Shown: positions 42,880-45,663 of the stretch, in pieces
Position numbering within the stretch: position 1 is the stretch's first letter
Layout: every line of letters starts with the position of its first letter
Assembly (NCBI RefSeq): GCF_000757725.1
Contig: NZ_JJMU01000035.1
Span: 1-45,663, forward strand
Length of the DNA: 45,663 nucleotides
Source: Sphingobacterium deserti
GTDB lineage: Bacteria > Bacteroidota > Bacteroidia > Sphingobacteriales > Sphingobacteriaceae
Direction: 5' to 3'
Position numbers and translations under genes: made by a program
The notes under the pieces: generated by a model
What the model saw: the letters and a program-made list of their open reading frames with translations, nothing else
Told to the model about the DNA's origin: nothing
Databases searched by the model: none

Positions 42880-43833
42880 TTATTTTCTAGCAATTACTTT
42901 ACGAGCAGCAGCAACGATAGATTTGGCATTCAAGCCATATTTTTCCATAAGTTGCGCAGGGGTTCCAGATTCGCCAAAGCTGTCATTAACAGCGACAAAC
43001 TCTTGTGGACTAGGTTTCTTTGTAGCCAATAACTGTGCCACGCTATCTCCCAAACCACCTAAACGGTTGTGCTCTTCTGCAGTTACGACACAGCCTGTCT
43101 TCGTCACTGATTTAAGAACAGCGTCTTCGTCCAAAGGTTTGATCGTATGGATATTGATAATCTCCGCATTGATACCTAGTTTTTCCAGCTCTTCGCCTGC
43201 TTGGATGGCTTCCCATACAAGGTGGCCGGTGGCGATGATTGTCACATCAGTACCTTCGTTGAGCATTACGGCTTTGCCAATTTCGAAAGTCTGGTCAGCA
43301 GGAGTAAAGTTAGGAACCACGGGGCGCCCAAAGCGTAGATAAACTGGGCCTTCATAGTTTGCAATGGCCATTGTCGCTGCTTTAGTTTGGTTGAAGTCAC
43401 AAGGATTGATCACTGTCATGCCCGGAAGCATTTTCATTAATCCGATGTCTTCCAATATTTGGTGCGTAGCGCCGTCTTCGCCCAACGTTAGACCGGCATG
43501 GGATGCACAAATTTTTACATTCTTATCCGAATATGCGATAGATTGGCGAATCTGATCGTAAACGCGGCCTGTAGAGAAATTCGCAAAGGTGCCTGTGAAT
43601 GGAATTTTACCACCAATAGTTAGGCCTGCTGCGATACCCATCATGTTTGCCTCAGCGATACCGATCTGGAAAAAACGCTCAGGAAACGCTTTGATGAAGT
43701 CGTTCATTTTTAGTGACCCGATGAGGTCAGCACATAAAGCTACCACGTTTTCGTTCTGCTTTCCGGCTTCCAGTAATCCTGCGCCGAAGCCTGAACGTGT
43801 ATCTTTTGATTCTGTGTATGTGTATTTTTTCAT
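42880..43833 (-). CDS. Transketolase, C-terminal half
   Basis: A 317-aa protein equal to the pyrimidine-binding and C-terminal domains of transketolase: GFGAGLLEAGKQNENVVALC, FFQIGIAEANMMGIAAGLTI (catalytic Glu region), then HAGLTLGEDGATHQILEDIG, and a last domain from about 190 (VTIIATGHLVWEAIQAGEEL). It works with the N-terminal half encoded 93 nt upstream in the pentose phosphate pathway. Split transketolases are usual in many Bacteroidota. 1-Deoxyxylulose-phosphate synthase is excluded by the motif pattern. Confidence 0.92.
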   Translation of the reverse strand: MKKYTYTESKDTRSGFGAGLLEAGKQNENVVALCADLIGSLKMNDFIKAFPERFFQIGIAEANMMGIAAGLTIGGKIPFTGTFANFSTGRVYDQIRQSIAYSDKNVKICASHAGLTLGEDGATHQILEDIGLMKMLPGMTVINPCDFNQTKAATMAIANYEGPVYLRFGRPVVPNFTPADQTFEIGKAVMLNEGTDVTIIATGHLVWEAIQAGEELEKLGINAEIINIHTIKPLDEDAVLKSVTKTGCVVTAEEHNRLGGLGDSVAQLLATKKPSPQEFVAVNDSFGESGTPAQLMEKYGLNAKSIVAAARKVIARK

Positions 43834-43926
43834 TATTTTTTAGCATTGTGGCGCACATCGATCGATCAATCGCATTTGCTTTGAAAAGGAATGCGTACTT
43901 CCGATATGCAGAAATCTTATATCTGA

Positions 43927-44775
43927 TTAATAATCTCCGATGGTTCTTGTCAATTGATTGAGCGCTAGTTCAAGCTGCTCATCATTTGGCGCTACACCAT
44001 GCCATTTGTGAGATCCCATCATGTAATCAACGCCATTACCCATTTCGGTATGCAACAAAATAACAATAGGCTTGCCTTGTCCGGTGCGCGATTTTGCTTC
44101 ATCGATTCCTTGAATGACAGATGCCATGTCGTTTCCTTTTTCAACTTCCAATACATCCCAACCGAAAGCTTCCCATTTTGCACGAAGGTTTCCTAGTGAT
44201 AGTACTTGCTCTGTTGATCCGTCGATTTGTGCACCATTGTAATCAACCGCGGCAATCAGGTTGTCGATCTTATTGTGTGGTGCATACATAGCTGCTTCCC
44301 AAACTTGACCTTCCTGCAATTCACCATCACCCATAAGCACGTAAATTAAACTATCATCTTTGTTTAATTTTTTGGCTTGTGCAGCACCAATGGCAACAGA
44401 CAAACCTTGACCCAATGATCCTGAAGCAATGCGGATGCCAGGTAGGTGCTCGTGCGTAGTAGGATGTCCTTGAAGGCGCGAATCAATTTTTCTAAATGTG
44501 CTTAGTTCGCTAACCGGGAAATAACCGGCACGCGCTAAAGTACTGTAGAAAACCGGCGAAATGTGACCGTTAGACAAGAAGAATAGATCTTCATTGACAC
44601 CATTCATGTTAAAGCTTGGATCGTGTTTCATAGCATGGAAGTAAAGAGCTACGAAGTAGTCTGTACAACCGAGCGAGCCTCCGGGGTGACCAGATTGACA
44701 AGCATGCACCATACGAACGATGTCGCGTCTTACCTGTGAAGCGACCTGTTCAAGTTTGTTGATATCTGCACTCAT
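43927..44775 (-). CDS. Transketolase, N-terminal half
   Basis: A 282-aa protein equal to the thiamine-pyrophosphate-binding domain. Signatures include HACQSGHPGGSLGCTDYFVA, LSNGHISPVFYSTLARAGYF, GSLGQGLSVAIGAA and the TPP motif GDGELQEGQVWEAAMYAPHN followed by AVDYNG. It is full length for a split subunit. Upstream lies a long heptanucleotide array (44843-44947) and a repeat block, from which transcription must start or through which it must pass. Confidence 0.93.
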   Translation of the reverse strand: MSADINKLEQVASQVRRDIVRMVHACQSGHPGGSLGCTDYFVALYFHAMKHDPSFNMNGVNEDLFFLSNGHISPVFYSTLARAGYFPVSELSTFRKIDSRLQGHPTTHEHLPGIRIASGSLGQGLSVAIGAAQAKKLNKDDSLIYVLMGDGELQEGQVWEAAMYAPHNKIDNLIAAVDYNGAQIDGSTEQVLSLGNLRAKWEAFGWDVLEVEKGNDMASVIQGIDEAKSRTGQGKPIVILLHTEMGNGVDYMMGSHKWHGVAPNDEQLELALNQLTRTIGDY

Positions 44776-44842
44776 TTTAAAAATATGATATTTCGATTTA
44801 TTTTGCTGGTAAAGTTAATGATTTTTAATGGAGTGGGCGTTA

Positions 44843-44947
44843 AAAAGTCAAAAGTGAGAAGTCAAAAGTGAGAAGTGAGAAGTCAAAATTCAAAAGTGAA
44901 AAGTTAAAAGTCAGAAGTGAGAAGTGAAAAGTTAAAAGTGAGAAGTT
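44843..44947 (-). repeat. Class A heptanucleotide array (15 units) upstream of transketolase
   Basis: Fifteen plus-strand units (AAAAGTC, AAAAGTG, AGAAGTC, AAAAGTG, AGAAGTG and so on to AGAAGTT) follow in exact 7-nt phase with no indel over 105 nt. On the coding strand of transketolase the unit is NACTTYT, the same family and orientation as before exbD and the tonB-like gene. It ends 67 nt before the start codon. No TAnnTTTG match is inside it. Confidence 0.93.
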
Positions 44948-44956
44948 AAAAAATGG

Positions 44957-44977
44957 GGCACTACGGATTACCCACTA
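44957..44977 (-). repeat. Class B heptamer triplet next to the class A array
   Basis: GGCACTA, CGGATTA and CCCACTA form three phased class B units on the plus strand, on the far side of the class A array from the gene. The order (class B, class A, gene) is the same as before the tonB-like gene. Confidence 0.75.
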
Positions 44978-45001
44978 CCAATTCCATTCCATAACCTTTC
45001 C

Positions 45002-45125
45002 GTCCTTCGCCAGGACAGGGCAATACTTTTGTAGGGTATTGTAGTTTCCAAACGGATTGTCCTTCGCTCAAACCTTTCCGCCGCATGCCGCGGCAAGGCA
45101 AATACTTTTGAAGGGCAAAAGTATT
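45002..45125. repeat. Hairpin-rich REP-like block
   Basis: Three inverted repeats lie close together: GTCCT/AGGAC (45002-45016), CAATAC/GTATTG (45021-45041) and a perfect 10-bp stem AATACTTTTG/CAAAAGTATT (45101-45110 and 45116-45125) with loop AAGGG. The two latter stems share the ATACTTTTG-AGGG theme, suggesting related copies of one element. No transposase is nearby. The minus-strand frame at 44968-45264 runs through it but looks like translated repeat. Confidence 0.7.
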
Positions 45126-45202
45126 CAAAACCCCGTCGCTTGAAACCTTTGCAGGGAGGGTTTGTGCAAGGGCAAATGATTACATATTGCAAAGCTTTCG
45201 AG

Positions 45203-45409
45203 GCGACATTTCGTTTAATAATGGTTAGAAGCGATAAAATAAAGAATATCTGAACTTCTCGCACTACTTGATACGCATTACGTAATACTCCTTCAAATGC
45301 GACATTTCGTTTAATTAAGGACGGTGCATTGTAGTATCTTCTTCTAATTTCTCACTACGCTCTACGCAATACACTGTACTAATCGCTTTCGAGGCGACAT
45401 TTCGTTTAA
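45203..45409 (+). repeat. Right-end tandem units of about 96 bp
   Basis: GCGACATTTCGTTTAA occurs at 45203-45218, 45299-45314 and 45394-45409, spaced 96 and 95 nt. Each complete unit holds about four class B heptamers in its second half (for example CGCACTA, CTTGATA, CGCATTA, CGTAATA at 45260-45287). The first unit closely matches the one at 48-143. The interior of the second unit has diverged strongly, while the core is unchanged. Confidence 0.88.
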
Positions 45410-45482
45410 TAATGACCCCTGCAATCACTTATCAACCAAAACTTTTCTATATACTGAGTATTATATACTACAATCTATTTTA

Positions 45483-45545
45483 GCTCGCTATCACTTCGTT
45501 AGCCGAAAGATTGCCGCGCCATTGTTCCTCTGGCTCGCAAGGACG
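45483..45545 (-). repeat. Dispersed repeat of the TTGCGAGCC...GCAATCT type
   Basis: On the minus strand the stretch begins CGTCCTTGCGAGCCAGAGGA, continues to GCGCGGCAATCTTTCGGC and then reads GAAGTGATAGCGAGC. It matches the layout of the widespread intergenic repeat that begins GTCATTGCGAGC and contains GCAATCT, found in many bacterial genomes. It is isolated, with no gene. Assignment is from memory of the pattern. Confidence 0.6.
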
Positions 45546-45575
45546 TTCACTTTTGTCGAACTTACTATCTCAATT

Positions 45576-45603
45576 CGCACTACTCATTACTCACTACCAA
45601 TCA
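45576..45603. repeat. Terminal class B heptamers
   Basis: CGCACTA, CTCATTA, CTCACTA and CCAATCA run in 7-nt phase. The last 60 nt of the window show no gene or other recognisable structure. Confidence 0.7.
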
Positions 45604-45663
45604 ATCGGAAGACCAGCCGTATCTTTTCGAAACCAGATAACGGCATTCTACGTTTCATCAAGC

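Noticed and set aside
44968..45264. 98-aa open frame on the minus strand
   Set aside because: It runs through the hairpin block and a 96-bp unit, its composition follows the repeats, and no domain or ribosome-binding site is visible. It is most likely translated noncoding repeat.
45203..45409. Possible CRISPR array (regularly spaced identical 16-mers)
   Set aside because: The repeat is only 16 nt and the intervals are about 80 nt. The intervals resemble each other rather than being unique spacers, and no cas gene is present.

Overview
The window looks like chromosomal DNA from a member of the Bacteroidota, most likely the Sphingobacteriaceae (Sphingobacterium or a close relative). The grounds are the recurring -7 promoter element TAnnTTTG, a transketolase split into two genes, a DUF4292 lipoprotein, an HU-CCDC81/SPOR protein beside ExbB/ExbD, and many signal peptides ending in AQ. 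Assignments rest on motif recognition; no database search was possible. No intact transposon, prophage, CRISPR array, rRNA or tRNA was seen. About 40 protein genes are supported.

Layout. 1-336: repeats and the pyrR promoter. 337-1925: pyrR and pyrB, ended by a strong terminator. 2151-11541: an envelope cluster (1009-aa TPR protein, outer-membrane barrel, HU-CCDC81/SPOR protein, ExbB/TolQ, ExbD/TolR, TonB-like protein) followed by folC. 11591-16890, minus strand: SDR dehydrogenase, an ada-alkB alkylation-repair pair, an AI-2E family permease, and a sigma factor with an unusual membrane partner carrying CarboxypepD_reg and TonB C-terminal domains. A divergent von Willebrand A protein (16973-18808) completes that cassette. 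18944-21627, minus: rplM-rpsI-rpsB-tsf, with a terminator hairpin between rpsB and tsf. 21883-27641: cell-wall and export genes (TPR protein, DUF4292 lipoprotein, EnvC-like amidase activator, TatA, LysM lytic transglycosylase). 27655-29052, minus: a second PyrR-like phosphoribosyltransferase and an NlpC/P60 endopeptidase. 29341-34298: threonine operon thrA-thrB-thrC behind a Thr/Ile-rich leader peptide and attenuator. 34355-35539: an RlmI-like rRNA methyltransferase. 35536-40877, minus: two uncharacterised lipoprotein-like genes, a Tat-exported SGNH hydrolase and a class III aminotransferase. 41005-44775, minus: both transketolase halves, an ECF sigma factor, a membrane protein with five YF-type repeats, and a small Spy/CpxP-like protein. 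44776-45663: a gene-free repeat-rich block.

The most unusual signal is a set of degenerate tandem repeats that keep an exact 7-nt period. Class A has the gene-sense unit NACTTYT or TTTAATT and lies directly upstream of exbD, the tonB-like gene and the transketolase N-half, always in the same orientation relative to the gene. Class B has the unit CGCAMTA and lies in the same intergenic regions and at both window ends. Class B is embedded in tandem units of about 96 bp that share the core GCGACATTTCGTTTAA. The pattern recalls the heptanucleotide STRR repeats of cyanobacteria, but its role here is unknown.

Working together: the envelope cluster resembles a Tol-like energised complex linking inner membrane, peptidoglycan (SPOR) and outer membrane. 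The 21.9-27.6 kb genes and the NlpC/P60 gene remodel peptidoglycan. The two sigma-factor cassettes are probably membrane-controlled regulatory switches.
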